Part shown: piece by piece, positions 11,295-22,578 of the stretch
How positions within the stretch are numbered: position 1 is the stretch's first letter
Layout: each line of letters opens with the position of its first letter
NCBI GenBank assembly: GCA_003008705.1
Contig: PDUO01000007.1
Coordinates: 1,109,350-1,173,349 of the forward strand
Direction: 5' to 3'
DNA from: Pezicula radicicola
Lineage: Eukaryota; Ascomycota; Leotiomycetes; Helotiales; Dermateaceae
DNA: 64,000 bases
Position numbers and translations under genes: made by a program
The notes under the pieces: generated by a model
Database searches by the model: none
What the model saw: only the letters and a program-made list of their open reading frames with translations
Told to the model about the DNA's origin: nothing

Positions 11295-14200
11295 TCATAG
11301 TGATTCCATAACAACATCGGCAGTCTCGCTTGTGGGACTTGCGCTTACTCCGTTGGGAATAGGTCCTTGGTGAGGACTTCCGCCGTTTACTGACTTATCG
11401 GATTTTGGGGGAGTCATACCATTCGTCTGGGGATCCTTCGTTGGGCTACCCGAAGATATGGACCGGTAGTTGTTCGTCGTGGGAGACGGGAATTGATAGC
11501 TAGCAATCTGCTGTCTTTCTCGGTCTCTTCGTAACACTTCTTGAGAGGTCATCAGTCTTGCGCGCTTAGGAACGCCTTGTCTGACGAAATTTCCATCTTT
11601 GTAGTATTTTGGCAAAGGCATCCACCTTTGACAGGGGTCATGATCGGGATCCTGTTCATATTTTGGCGTCTCGGGTTGCAGTGGTGCAGGGAACCCAATC
11701 AACTCGCGGTAGTGGACAACCATCTCAACGCCTCGTAGGTGGGGGAATCGAGGTACAATATACATAAACTCCGATAGCTATAACAGTTAGTACGAGAACG
11801 AAAGACCCAAAGATCAAGGGTATATACCTTCACGAAAAACATAGGCATTTCAATGAACAGTGGCCGCGCTATGTCGCTCAATTTCCATATGGGCTGTTTC
11901 CCCTCGTACGACGTTCCGTACTCGTTTCCTAACAATGCGGTGCGTATACCCTTGAGTTCGGAATGCGTCAGAGAGTACTTTGTACCTTCATATAAATAAA
12001 TTGCCTTTTTCATTTCGGGCGTGAGGTCGATATGTTCCCACGAGGTATCTTCCACAAATTAGCAAATACTTATTTGGCCATGACAGATGGATATCTTACA
12101 TCTTGATAGCGACAAGTCCTTCTCACCAAGCAACAGTGCGACGTGAGTGTTAAGGAGCCATTGGTCTCTGCCTGCCGGTTGACCTGCTAGCTCCCCATTG
12201 ATTGTGTCGGCTCGGAAACCTTCCATGTGTCGGAACAAGTTGGTAATCTCAGCATTGATAGGCTGTAGAGTTTGGTCAAACCATCGAAGTAGAAAGGGTA
12301 GCTTTTCAAGACGCTCCTTCTCTCTCAATTGTGCCATCTTTTGTCGTTCTTCCTCGCGCTTTTTTCTGGCTAGCTCTTGCTCCTCCTTGGCCTTTTCTTG
12401 CTGCTCCTGATATAGGCGTTGTTTTTCTGCCTGTGCTCTGTGGAGTGCATCAGCATCAGCTTGGCGCTGGATTTCTCGTTGCTTGGCTTCTTCTTCTAGT
12501 CGCTTGGCTTCAGCCTCTTCCGCTAGCTTCTCTCTGGCTATTCGAGCTTGCTTCAGTTGTTCGCGGTACTCTTCCTCTCTCTTCGCGGCTTCCTCTCTCT
12601 GTTTGGCCTCCTCCGCCTTCGTCTCGGCTTCCTCCTTCTCTTTCGCCGCCTTCTCCTTCGCCTCCTGCTCCTTCGCCTCTTTCTCCTTCGCCTCTTTCTC
12701 CCTAGCCTCCTTCTCCCTGGCTTCTTTTTCTTTGGCTTCTTTCTCCTTCGCTTCTCTATCCTTCTCCTTCTCCTTCTCGCGGCGCATCCGGGTCTCCCTT
12801 TCTTTATCCGCCTTCGCTTTGACTTGATCACGATCCTCCATAACTACATCTTCATCTTTACTGGATTTCGAATTTTCCTTTGCTTCCGAGCTCGATGTTG
12901 AAGATCTCTTCGCAGTTTTGTGACTATGAATTTTTCCTGTGTCCTCGGATTTGCGATCTCGGTCCTTTACGTCTGAAGTTCTCTCACGAGACAGACCGGA
13001 TTTACCTGTGCTTGTACGGTCACGATTATGATGATCTGGTGAAGAACTGAAATTTGAATCAGCCTTTCGTCGCTCTTTCGAGTCTGGATCCAGTTTTCTG
13101 CGCTTCACAGTGCCTTCGCCTGCATCAGAGCTTTGGACTCTCGGGGGCGTCACACTCGTTCTCTGTCTTTTGACAGGACTTTCCCCACGAATTGCAGAAA
13201 GTCTGTCTTTTGAATCATCTCGCTTCAAAGACCTGGCCCTGTCATGCTCTAAATCACTAGTGGAAAGCCGTGGGCCCTTGCTGTTTAGTGTACCAGACTT
13301 AGATTCGCCGGGACCATGCCGTTCCTTGGCCGATGCGCTAGATGCGGTTGACACGACACTAGCCCGACGTTGCTTTTCCTTTTCGCGTTCTCTCTCGCCC
13401 TTCAGGTCTTTGCCAGAAACAAGTTTTCTTCGTGGTTTTACTGCTTCGGTGTCCGATGCTGTAGCGAGGTCGGATTCAGATTTGCGCGGTTGACTCTTTT
13501 GTTTGGGTGGCCCTAGAGGCGTAGTCTCACGATCAGAGGCAATAGCCGACGTACGCTCATCTTTTCTAGGGCGACCAGGTCCTCTCTTAGCCTGTCCATC
13601 TTTAGGCTGACTTGTGGAGGAATTACTTCGCTGATGCCCGCGCTTTGTTTCAACTTGACCACTGATGCTACTCTCCCGCTTCTTCGGTTCCGAATCCTTT
13701 GCCTTAGGACTTGACAATCTTCTCTTGTGTGATCGAGAGGGCTGTTCCGGTTCATCACGGGAGCGTTTGCTCTCGCGATGGGCGTCACGCCGAAGCCCAG
13801 GAGATCGAGGTTGGACAGGGGAATATTTGTGAGTCTTCTTGTATTTTTCGGCTGCCTCGTCCAGAATTTGCTTTTCCCTCTCCCAGAAGGTTCCAGCGCG
13901 CCTCTTGGCTATGTCAGAATACGTTTCGCCCTTCAATTTTCTGGTAGGATTAAAGCCGGATTGCTCCACAAATAGCTCTATAACAGGGAGGTATCTCTCG
14001 GAATTTCGACCTATAGCGGCCAGCATCGGAGTCGCAAACTGCGGTTCGGTTCGCTCCATGGATACTAACGGATCCGGGTCGGGGTCAAAATTGTACGCAA
14101 GGAGAAGATTCAGAATTTCGATATGACCGGCTTTGGCAGCAATAACGAGCGTTTCGGCATCATTCCAACTGTTTTGACCATGCTTAAGTTCCAAGATCCT

Positions 14201-15859
14201 GCCCACATTCTCAGTCTCACCCTCCCCAGCTGCACGTCGAAGTTCGTGCACATCAGACGATTTATACAACAACTCGTTACTTGTCTTGACACTGCGCCCA
14301 CCGGCTCCTCTTCTACTTGAGACGGCAAATCCTGGTTGATGAGGTGTTGCAATTGGAGGTGTCTGCCGGGGACTATCTGTTGGATGAGACAAACGGCCCT
14401 CCTGATCCTTCGGTGGCTTGTACGTTTCTATAGCTGCAGCAATGGCAGCTTTCATCTCATCTGCATCGTCGTCATCGGGATCAACACGGCTTATTGGTTC
14501 TGCACCATGCACATTGGGTTGCCGAGGGTTAGCGCCAGCATCTAAGAGCAACTTGACAACTGAGAGGTGCCCATTGTCTACGGCGTCGATGAGTGGTGTA
14601 TCCTTTGCTACGTTGATACTATCGACAAGGCATCCGGCGTCCAACAAGAATTTGACAATATTGTCGTGACCTTTAAGACTGGCATGTTGAAGTGGGGTGT
14701 TGCCGGAATTATCAGGGAGGTCCAAGTCATCCGGTCTCTCTTCGAGTCTTATCCTAGCCTGCTCCAAGTTCCCACTAGAGCATGCGCGAGCGAGTAATGT
14801 AAGGCCGTGATGGTCTCGCCCGCTCTTTTTGTGAGATGGCATCTTCGCAGGCGATATTGCTGAGTCTCCTGTAGTAGGCGCAGCAAGATGTCGCACTCGG
14901 GAGCCTCGAGGATGGTCGCCTTCACTTACTGAGGAGGCGTCGGATTGGTATTCGGTAGACTGTAAAGGTGCTGGAACACGCTTCTTCTTGTGGCCCAGCC
15001 CATTGGCAGCTCCTGCAGGAAGTTGTGTTGAGATACTGCGCTTGTGTATTCGAGAAGGTGGTGATATGGATCGTGTCCGTTGATGTGAAGCTATGTCGTG
15101 CGAGACAGAGGACGTACGTTTTTCTCTAGTTTGCTTGTGATCTCCACCAGAGCTTTGTTGGCGACTAAATTTACGGCTTTGTATCTCGTCCTCGTTGCTT
15201 TGTTTTCTACGAGACAGAACCCGGTCGACAGACTTAGCCTCACGACCCGTAACGCGGGGCGATGGGGGATTCGACACATCTGAGTCTGATGCAGCCGGCT
15301 TTGAGAGCGAGGATCTCGTCGTAGCTACGGGTGACGTTGGCACTGAACTAAGTCCACTGGAATTTCCTGTATACGCTGGATCGTCTGCGTGAATATGACT
15401 GTGGCCATGCTTCGACCGTTTCCTCTTCCCCAATGTAGAAGTCGCGAGCTCGCTAGCCTGGTCGTCCCTTCTCAACTGGGATTTTGCACTTCCACTCCCA
15501 CTCCCACCACCATTCCGACTCTCGATATCCGAACCATTTCGTAGTTGTTCGTCTTCGCTTTTATCCTCATGCTTGATGGATTTCGTTTTGCGTATTTTCG
15601 ATGGTGAATGTCCATCCTTTCCAGGTAGCACAATCGTCTCGGCCTCAGAATCGCTTTTCACGCCAACATCCTCGGGCGAGCCACCCGCTCGCAGACCTGC
15701 ATTACTTGCATTGTCAAATTCTAATGCGGGCGGAGATGACCTGATATTTATCGGCGTCCCTGTCGTCGCACTCTTAAGTCCATCAGCCTCTTCAACTGGG
15801 CCTCGTGGTGAAGCACTCAGTCTGGCAGCGACCGGTTCCACATTATCCTTAGATTCCAT
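11295..15859 (-). CDS. HOS4: Ankyrin-repeat protein, probable Set3 complex subunit Hos4
   Basis: Exons on the minus strand are 15859-12100, 12048-11828 and 11777-11295. The introns are 12099-12049 (gtaaga...ggaag, GCTAAT branch) and 11827-11778 (gtatat...atag, CTAAC branch). Junctions read LSRYTSWEHIDLTP and MFFVKLSEFMYIVPR. The N-terminal third is disordered and Ser/Arg/Lys-rich. An ankyrin block follows (GNTPLQHASLKGHDNIVKFL, DTPLIDAVDNGHLSVVKLLL), then a long charged linker with a KEKEAKEKEAREKEA-type helix, and a conserved C-terminal domain starting FLLRWFDQTLQPINAE. This layout matches fungal homologues of Hos4, an ankyrin subunit of the Set3 histone deacetylase complex. The frame is open to 15949 but has no ATG there, and a polypyrimidine-CAG precedes 15935. 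The first in-frame ATG is at 15859, so an upstream exon is possible. Confidence 0.78.
12600..12790 (-). repeat. In-gene minisatellite encoding Lys/Glu/Ala coiled coil
   Basis: On the coding strand this part of the Hos4-like gene is a run of near-identical 15-18 bp units giving KEKEA(K/R)E. It predicts a long single alpha-helix. Repeat-driven length variation between strains is likely. Confidence 0.75.
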
Positions 15860-15949
15860 AACATCTAGTCTAGGAGTCGCTGTACCCTGCGAATCATCCT
15901 GGCGCGCTCTATTAGGAGACACTTTGACAGTGTCGCTGAGGAAGGACAA

Positions 15950-17979
15950 GGAAGATCATCCAAGTCCTGATCTTGCTTCGGGTCCTTAATCGCGTCGGGC
16001 GGGGCCTGTAACTGGGTGAAAGATGTCGGATTTATATACGAACAGTGTATCAATTGTACGATATGGCCATACTCCGGTGATGTCTGTATCTTCGATATGA
16101 TCAATGTGAATTCGTTGTTCTTTCCTCGAAGGCTCCCGTCGACGTTCAAAGCCTGGACGCATGGCGATGATTGGGCCGTCCATTTACATAAGCCACGCTA
16201 TTTTTACGGGGGTATAATTGCCGCACAAGCCTCAACGACCTCGAAAGATAGGGGCAACTACCGAAGCCTTCCACGTTCGTTCGGCGCCATTGATAACGAG
16301 AAGCAAGGGAGGCCACGACGTTAATGCCGTCTGATGAAGAGCCTGGAATTAACTGAAGAATTGATGGTCCGACTAGTGGGAGGGTGAGTAGTTTTGATAT
16401 GGTTTGCCAGCTTGGGCTGGTGAGGATTGACTTTTGACGGTGCCATTGGATGGTTGTCATCTCGCATCACTAGGAACGATTCCCACATAATACGATGCAA
16501 TACGATACGGCCCTCTCGAGCAGTGGCGATCCTATGGAAGTACTTGCAGATATTTCACTGCGAGCGAGAAATAATGAGGGCCTGGTCATATTATATATCT
16601 CGACGCCCAGGCAGTTGAGACAACTGTCGCAATATCAAAAACATCGAGACTTCATCTCGTCGACTCCTAGAATAAGTTTCTGCCAGTCAAATCCGTTGCA
16701 TAGTCCGCGGATTCCTTACCATTTGGAATAATGGACTCAGCTGCACTGGTTCCAGTCGTAACTGAAGTCGCAAGTTCAATCCCATGGTCATGGGGATGCC
16801 AGACCGATCCAAGCAAGCGTACGCAGAAACTTCAAAGAAGGGAAAGCCAAAGTGCATTTTGCTATATGCAATTTGGGATGCTATTATATTCAAGGGAATT
16901 CGATACACCGATAGGAATAAAGTATAGAAGAGACATACCACAGCATTATTTATTATGCGCTGCAGCACTGTCGAAGCCCCAGGCTGGCTGCTGGCGATAT
17001 CACCACCGGGGATGGTCTGGTAAGAGAAGAGGCAGGTGTCATCTTCGTTTTAGTGGAAGTTGACCGAAGGGCCTCTCAAGACATGGACGGTGCCGAAGAA
17101 CGGTCATCAGAAAAAGGCTGTAGTAGGTTTTGATTCTGTATCTGTAGGAAGCAGGTTGAGTTCTCTTTCTTAACTTCGCATCTTTTTAACGAAATCCTGG
17201 AGTCTGTTGCCCTTGCTAGGTATTTTCATGACTTCAGGGCTGAGATCTGTGAAGATGATGAGCTCCAAGTGCCGATGGCTAAGGACCTTCTTCTTACCTC
17301 ACGAGATCTCGACTGGGTGTTTTTGTCAATATCACTTTTTTTTCTTCTTTTGCCCTAATTTTTTACGCTACTTGCTTCAAATCCTCTAAATGGCTGATTA
17401 AACGGCGCCACCATACCTCTCTCGTAAGCAAGCAGAAGCAGTTACATGGGGATTCAGCTCTTAGAAAAGACATGAGGACGTGAATCACAGTAGCGGTCTT
17501 GCTGTCACCGGACTTGGATATTTTTTTTTTAATCAGATAGTCTTGGCACGCATAGAAATCACAAATTAGAAATAATACCCGTAGAGGTACGATATAAGCA
17601 ATTTATGGTGAAGAGATTTTGGCGCGACAGTTCGAAGTGATGGGGCCTTTACTTGAGTGGGATCGACTATTTGGAACACACCTATGTCGACGTGCCACCT
17701 GAGTTTCATCGTAGACCTACAGTGGAGTTTAAAGAAATAAATAATATCGCAGTGAATGAGTTGCAGCCAGCCATCAATTGCGGTTGTCCAGTGTCATGCG
17801 AAAGCGGCGCCAGTGCTGCTTTTGAGGCAATTCTAGAACCACTTCGCTATCGCAGCTATCACAGATCTCTCAGTTCTTTCCAAGCACCAGCTCCAAGAAA
17901 TTTGTGGAAAGGCACTCAAGAAGTCTGGATCGCAAGACCAATATCTAGAACCTCTGCCATCAAGCAGAGAGCAATTGCT
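15950..17979. other. Intergenic, no supported gene
   Basis: About 2 kb of ordinary composition between the Hos4-like gene and the AlkB gene. Short open frames show no family resemblance. Homopolymer runs occur at 17337-17343 and 17521-17530. The frame of the AlkB gene is open without an ATG from 17653 to 17979, which may be leader or an unrecognised 5' exon. Confidence 0.45.
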
Positions 17980-18777
17980 ATGGCTCAACTAACAAACATC
18001 CCAGCCTCTTTAGAGGATGTCAAAATCACATCTCTCCCCTCCAGCACATATTACATAACCGACTTCATCAGCGAAGACGAAGAGCAAATGATCTTGAAAA
18101 TGGTAGGTCTTTTCTACAAACGTGCGCTGTAAGACTAATGACCGAAGATCGCAGCAGCCCCAAAGCCGAGATGGAGGCAACTATCCAAACGCCGTCTACA
18201 AACATGGCCATCCGATCTCACGAAGAATAATGCGCTGCTCGATGCTCCTTTGCCACAATGGCTGATTGAACCTGTTATACCGCGACTACTTTCATGTCCT
18301 GTATCGGGGGAAGAAAGCCAAAGAAATATCTTCACGGATAGTCCGCATCAAGCTCCGAATCATGTCTTGATCAACGAGTATTTACCTGGGCAGGGAATTT
18401 CGCCTCATAAGGATGGATCGGCTTATCATCCGGTGGTTTGCACTGTTAGTTTGGGTGCCAGTCTTTGCTTGGGGATCTACGGAAGTAATGAGGATGGGAC
18501 GATAGAAGCTGAACCGCGGTGGAGGATCCTCCAGGAACCAAGAAGTTTGCTTATTACCACAGCGGATTTGTACACCGAATATCTCCATGGGATTGCGGAA
18601 ATCACTGAAGAGGTCGATCTCGGACCGAATACAATTTCGAACTGGCATCTTTTGCGCGACTCAAATGAAATAACAACTGGAAGTTTCGAGCGAAAGACGA
18701 GGACAAGCCTCACATACAGAGACGTCATCAAGGTTTCTAAATTAGGATCTAAGATTACAATGTTCGGAAAGCGTTGA
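17980..18777 (+). CDS. ALKBH6-type 2-oxoglutarate/Fe(II) dioxygenase (250 aa)
   Basis: Exons are 17980-18102 and 18148-18777; the 45-bp intron is gtaggt...gaag with a GACTAAT branch. AlkB-family enzymes oxidatively demethylate nucleic acids; the ALKBH6 substrate is not well settled. The ALKBH6 signatures are APKPRWRQLSKRRLQ just after the splice and NEYLPGQGISPHKDGSAYHP, with the iron-binding HxD at His128/Asp130. The distal His is in EYLHGI, and the 2OG-binding Arg pair in RTSLTYRDV. The length matches the roughly 240-residue family when translation starts at the ATG at 17980; the open frame upstream has no ATG. Its stop codon is only 14 bp from that of the convergent Dfg10 gene. Confidence 0.88.
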
Positions 18778-18791
18778 ATCCACCTCCAGGT

Positions 18792-19750
18792 TCAATATAC
18801 ATATGGCACCATTCTCCATCTCCCCCGCAGCTGTTCCTCACCAAACTTCTGGACATACCACTTTCTAGACGAATCTGCCGTTCCACCAAGGTTTCCAACG
18901 ACGAACGACAAACCTGCCAGAATGGTCTTGTTGAACATCTGCCCCTTTGGCGCTGCTATTATAGCAAGTGCAACGTAAATAAAGCATTCAGCGGTGTAGT
19001 GTGGAGATACAATTTTCTCGAACAGTGGATGCTGTGGAAGCGTATACTTCTTCAAGCTTGCGAGGTACACATGGCAGTCATGCTGAAATCCCGTTGCAAG
19101 AAGGAAAATAGGAATAGCAATCTTGGTCTTCAAGGATGGCTTGGCAAAGTCCTGCACGCGTAGAGGGGCCTGACTTTCCAATGCAGCTGTTGCTATTAGC
19201 ATCCAGCAATATAATCTTTCCAGAGAAACTCACAGATCCCTTCAATCCAGATCGAGATACCCATTGCAATATAGTACCCAATTCCCAGTGCCCAGAGATG
19301 CACTCCCATCTTAGATTGAGAAGGTTTCCCAAGCACGATATCCTCATAAAGTCTCCTACAGCCTTGAATTGCCATTAAGAACCAAACCAAAAATACCTGG
19401 TCGACATTCATGCCCTCTCCAGCCGGCTGCTGCGAATACGAAGCCAGTAATTGAAATGCCCATCCACGTGTCCATAATTGCCAACCCCAGAATACTGACG
19501 ATGCCACCGAAGTAGCATAATAATAGACAAACCAAGAGTGAGGAACTTGGAAAGAGCCTAGGTATTCGAGGATGGATGTGAGCTTGCTTTGCGGTGCTTT
19601 TGCTGCTGGGGTTGCCTCGGCTGGCTTCGGGGTTTCTGCTCTTGAACCATAGTCAATCAAGGACTTTCGCAAGGGGGTTATTAAGAGCCCTGCTATACAA
19701 GTGGCCGTGAGAAGACCCCAGAAGGCTTGAAGAGCTATGACTGGGTCCAT
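18792..19750 (-). CDS. DFG10: Polyprenol reductase, Dfg10/SRD5A3 family (305 aa)
   Basis: Exons on the minus strand are 19750-19234 and 19192-18792; the 41-bp intron (gtgagt...gctaatag) is short but phase-consistent. The enzyme reduces polyprenol to dolichol in the ER membrane, supplying the lipid carrier for N-glycosylation. The sequence shows several hydrophobic helices (FWGLLTATCIAGLLI, FLVWFLMAIQGCRRLYED). It ends in the steroid 5-alpha-reductase C-terminal domain with SPHYTAECFIYVALAI, VVGNLGGTADSSRKWY and a terminal RWRMVPYVY. The ATG at 19750 (MDPVIALQAF) is chosen; further upstream the frame has no ATG. It is divergent from the PPR gene with 188 bp between starts. Confidence 0.88.
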
Positions 19751-19938
19751 TCTGAAAGATACAAGAAGATTGACTTCCACAGTGTTCTAAGTAGCTTCAT
19801 CATTTTTCGGTCTGGAGAAACCAGTTTCCCGTACGAGCAGGGGTTCAAACCTAAATCACAATTTACAGATACCTACAACACCATCTCATATGTCTCGAGA
19901 CATTCTCAACAACCGCGAACAAACGCGACAGTAAGGGA
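19751..19938. promoter_or_regulatory. Short divergent promoter region, DFG10 / PPR gene
   Basis: Only 188 bp separate the two start codons on opposite strands, so both genes must share this interval for initiation. I see no specific binding motif that I would name. Confidence 0.5.
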
Positions 19939-22578
19939 ATGAATGCCTCCCGCGCATGTTTAGAGTGCCGTCGACGGCTCTGCCAAATTCGAAGTGATAG
20001 GCTGTTACAATGGCAGGCCAAAAGAGCATTCATCTCGCTGAGCGATGTACCAACAAATACAGATGACCCTCCGAAATATGGAGCTTCCCATAGCAAGAAC
20101 AAAATCGACCTTCCGCCAGCTCCGCGAAAAACTCCCCATGGGCGCCCGAAGAATAGGACATATCGAGGGTTTAGTGAGGAAGCGGGAGATGTACTTGAAT
20201 CTCTTTTCGAGGAGAGCATTAAGCAACCAGTCGCACCGGCACAGAATCCTTCGAAGCAATTGGGACTTCTGGAACCTTACAAGCATGCCGACACACTGAA
20301 TCGTATGCTTGGCGAAGGGCAGCAGCGCATACCGGATGCGTGGAACTTCTTTGTCGAGCACTTTGGGCCCGAAGCTTGGAGGAAAGGCTTAATTGACTCA
20401 ACGTCAGTGCCGTCGTACTTGAAGCATTCCACGAGAAGGCTGCTCGGCGGCGTTACAAAATTGAAGCGCGAGAATCCCTTCTCAACGACTTTACCATCTG
20501 TCACGGACATTTGTAGAGTATACCTAGGATTGGGTGTATTGCGAGGCTCCGATTGGGTTGAGTTGGTCTCTGATCTACTCAATGGACTCTCAAAAGCTGG
20601 GAAATCGGACCTACTAGACTATTCGTCCGAGATTGACGAACGCTTAATTGTAGACCTCCTTGGTGCTTGGAATCTTATGTCTCGTCGGGTTGGAACATTA
20701 GTCGGGGAACTGCCGCCAGGACCAAATTTCGACTGGGGCCATCTTCCTGTTTTCAATCAGAGCGACGTTTCTAAGACCTACAAAAAGCTTGGCGCCCAAC
20801 ATGCCTTCGGGTTTTTATTCCCACAAGTTTCTACGTTTGAGCTGAAGGGCGTGCCTGTTGTCGCCCTTGCTACATTTGGTCACCTCACCAGCAAGTCTAG
20901 GACTGATACTGGAGCAGCAGCAGGTGCTGACCGTCTTGTTTCGGCTTTGGCAAAAGTCATTATGATCAGTGATTATGATTCAACCTTGATGAAAGTACCT
21001 GTAGTTATTCCCCCAGACGTAACGTCCTTCATCCGCAGAGAATTTCCTGCCTTGAAGGATCTAGCCATCGAGATGACGAAAACATCGTCCGGAACCACTC
21101 AAAGTCAATATGAACACGATTCCACTGGACTAAATTCAACCCAGAAAGAAAAGAGTATCGATTTCTTTCAAAAGAGGATTTTTGAAACCATTGAACAAAA
21201 CAATTTTCGTGGCTTAGAAAAACTATGGGAAGAAGTAGAACAATGGCCAGTATACAAAAAAGGCCCACATACTGCAGGCTTGCTGACCTCATACATCGCC
21301 AATTGGTTTGTATTTGGCTTTACAAAGCTTAAACAAGGTGGCCGAGCAATTGATGTTTGGAACCATATGGTTAAGACAGGCATTCGGCCGGATTTGAAGA
21401 CCTGGGAAGCTATGCTTAACGGTTGCAAGCAGTCGTTGAATTGGAAAGGTCTAGAAGATGTGTGGCTGAAGATGAGAGCCTTAAATGTTCAACCTGATCA
21501 CGTTTGCTGGACTACACGGATTTCTGGACTTTTGGCCTCTTCGAAGTACGAAATGGCTATGCAAGCCCTCGATGAAATGGGACGGATTTGGCTCGCGGCG
21601 GCCCGGAAGAGATACCCGGACATGCCCATGGATAAACTACATAAGAAGGAAAACATCAAGGATGCTGAAAAGCCAAGCATCGGAGTAGTTAACGCGGCCA
21701 TAAACGGGCTTCTAAAGTTAAGAGAGCCAAAGATCGAATTGGCTACTCGCGTTCTCAAGTGGGGAATCAAGTTTGGCATCGAACCTACTGTGATCACTTA
21801 CAACACTCTTCTACGACCTCTAGCCCGAAATGGGTACATGGACGAAGCTGTTGCCCTTCTCCAGAACATGCAGGAGCGAGGAGTCCAAGCAGACACAGGA
21901 ACATTCAGCACGCTTCTAGATGAGACGCTCCGCCATGCTGATCAAGCTAGCCCCGAGGAGCAGATGGAGATCGTGGAAAGTATCTTCGCTGAGATGGAAG
22001 CAGTTGGCATGAAGGCTGACCTCTTCGTATACGGTAAGGTGATTTACACACTGCTACAAAATCCCAAATTAGATTACCGAGTTGCAAATGGCGTTCTGGA
22101 AAGATTGTACAAGAATGGACTGAAGCCTACTACTCACATCAACACGATACTTTTGCAACACTACTTTACCCGCAATCCTCCCGACCTGGATAGCGTGAGA
22201 GGCCTCCTGACCCGAGTCCGCTCAGAGCCAGGTAGCGTCGACCGCATATTCTGGGACCGAGTGATCGAATGGTATTCGCGAGTTGGTGATACGACATCAG
22301 CTTTGACCTGTCTTAGCAAGGTAAAGGATCTCGATGACAGGATAAGCTGGAACGCCTTACAGGAGTTACTACTTGCTCTGGTCCAGAACGACGAGTGGGG
22401 TAATGCTAAGAGCCTTGTGAGGAACGCGATGACAATGAGGAGGGCGCAGAAGTTTGAAACTGTGGATGATTTGGCATCCTTTAAACGGAGTCCGGAGTTC
22501 AGATTTTGGAAGACAGTCGCTGAGTTGGGGTTGGTTGATAAGCAGAAGAGGGAGGAGGGCGAGAGTGCAGAAGTTTGA
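19939..22578 (+). CDS. Pentatricopeptide-repeat protein, probably mitochondrial (879 aa)
   Basis: Single-exon frame with a true ATG. The N-terminus is basic and lacks acidic residues (MNASRACLECRRRLCQIRSD), consistent with a mitochondrial presequence. PPR helical pairs are clear from about residue 450 onward: AIDVWNHMVKTGIRPDLKTW, GLEDVWLKMRALNVQPDHVC, TVITYNTLLRPLARNGYMDE and AVALLQNMQERGVQADTGTF. Such proteins bind organellar RNA or help assemble respiratory complexes. The size and layout recall fungal complex I assembly factor CIA84, but I could not confirm this. An antisense open frame over the 3' end is a shadow. Confidence 0.82.
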   Translation: MNASRACLECRRRLCQIRSDRLLQWQAKRAFISLSDVPTNTDDPPKYGASHSKNKIDLPPAPRKTPHGRPKNRTYRGFSEEAGDVLESLFEESIKQPVAPAQNPSKQLGLLEPYKHADTLNRMLGEGQQRIPDAWNFFVEHFGPEAWRKGLIDSTSVPSYLKHSTRRLLGGVTKLKRENPFSTTLPSVTDICRVYLGLGVLRGSDWVELVSDLLNGLSKAGKSDLLDYSSEIDERLIVDLLGAWNLMSRRVGTLVGELPPGPNFDWGHLPVFNQSDVSKTYKKLGAQHAFGFLFPQVSTFELKGVPVVALATFGHLTSKSRTDTGAAAGADRLVSALAKVIMISDYDSTLMKVPVVIPPDVTSFIRREFPALKDLAIEMTKTSSGTTQSQYEHDSTGLNSTQKEKSIDFFQKRIFETIEQNNFRGLEKLWEEVEQWPVYKKGPHTAGLLTSYIANWFVFGFTKLKQGGRAIDVWNHMVKTGIRPDLKTWEAMLNGCKQSLNWKGLEDVWLKMRALNVQPDHVCWTTRISGLLASSKYEMAMQALDEMGRIWLAAARKRYPDMPMDKLHKKENIKDAEKPSIGVVNAAINGLLKLREPKIELATRVLKWGIKFGIEPTVITYNTLLRPLARNGYMDEAVALLQNMQERGVQADTGTFSTLLDETLRHADQASPEEQMEIVESIFAEMEAVGMKADLFVYGKVIYTLLQNPKLDYRVANGVLERLYKNGLKPTTHINTILLQHYFTRNPPDLDSVRGLLTRVRSEPGSVDRIFWDRVIEWYSRVGDTTSALTCLSKVKDLDDRISWNALQELLLALVQNDEWGNAKSLVRNAMTMRRAQKFETVDDLASFKRSPEFRFWKTVAELGLVDKQKREEGESAEV

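Noticed and set aside
12198..12901. Several long open frames antisense to the Hos4-like gene, including an Arg-rich 92-codon one
   Set aside because: They are shadows of the Lys/Glu/Ala minisatellite, whose codon repeats keep other frames open.
14110..14797. Short open frames on both strands within the ankyrin region
   Set aside because: Fully contained in the Hos4-like coding exon with no independent signals.
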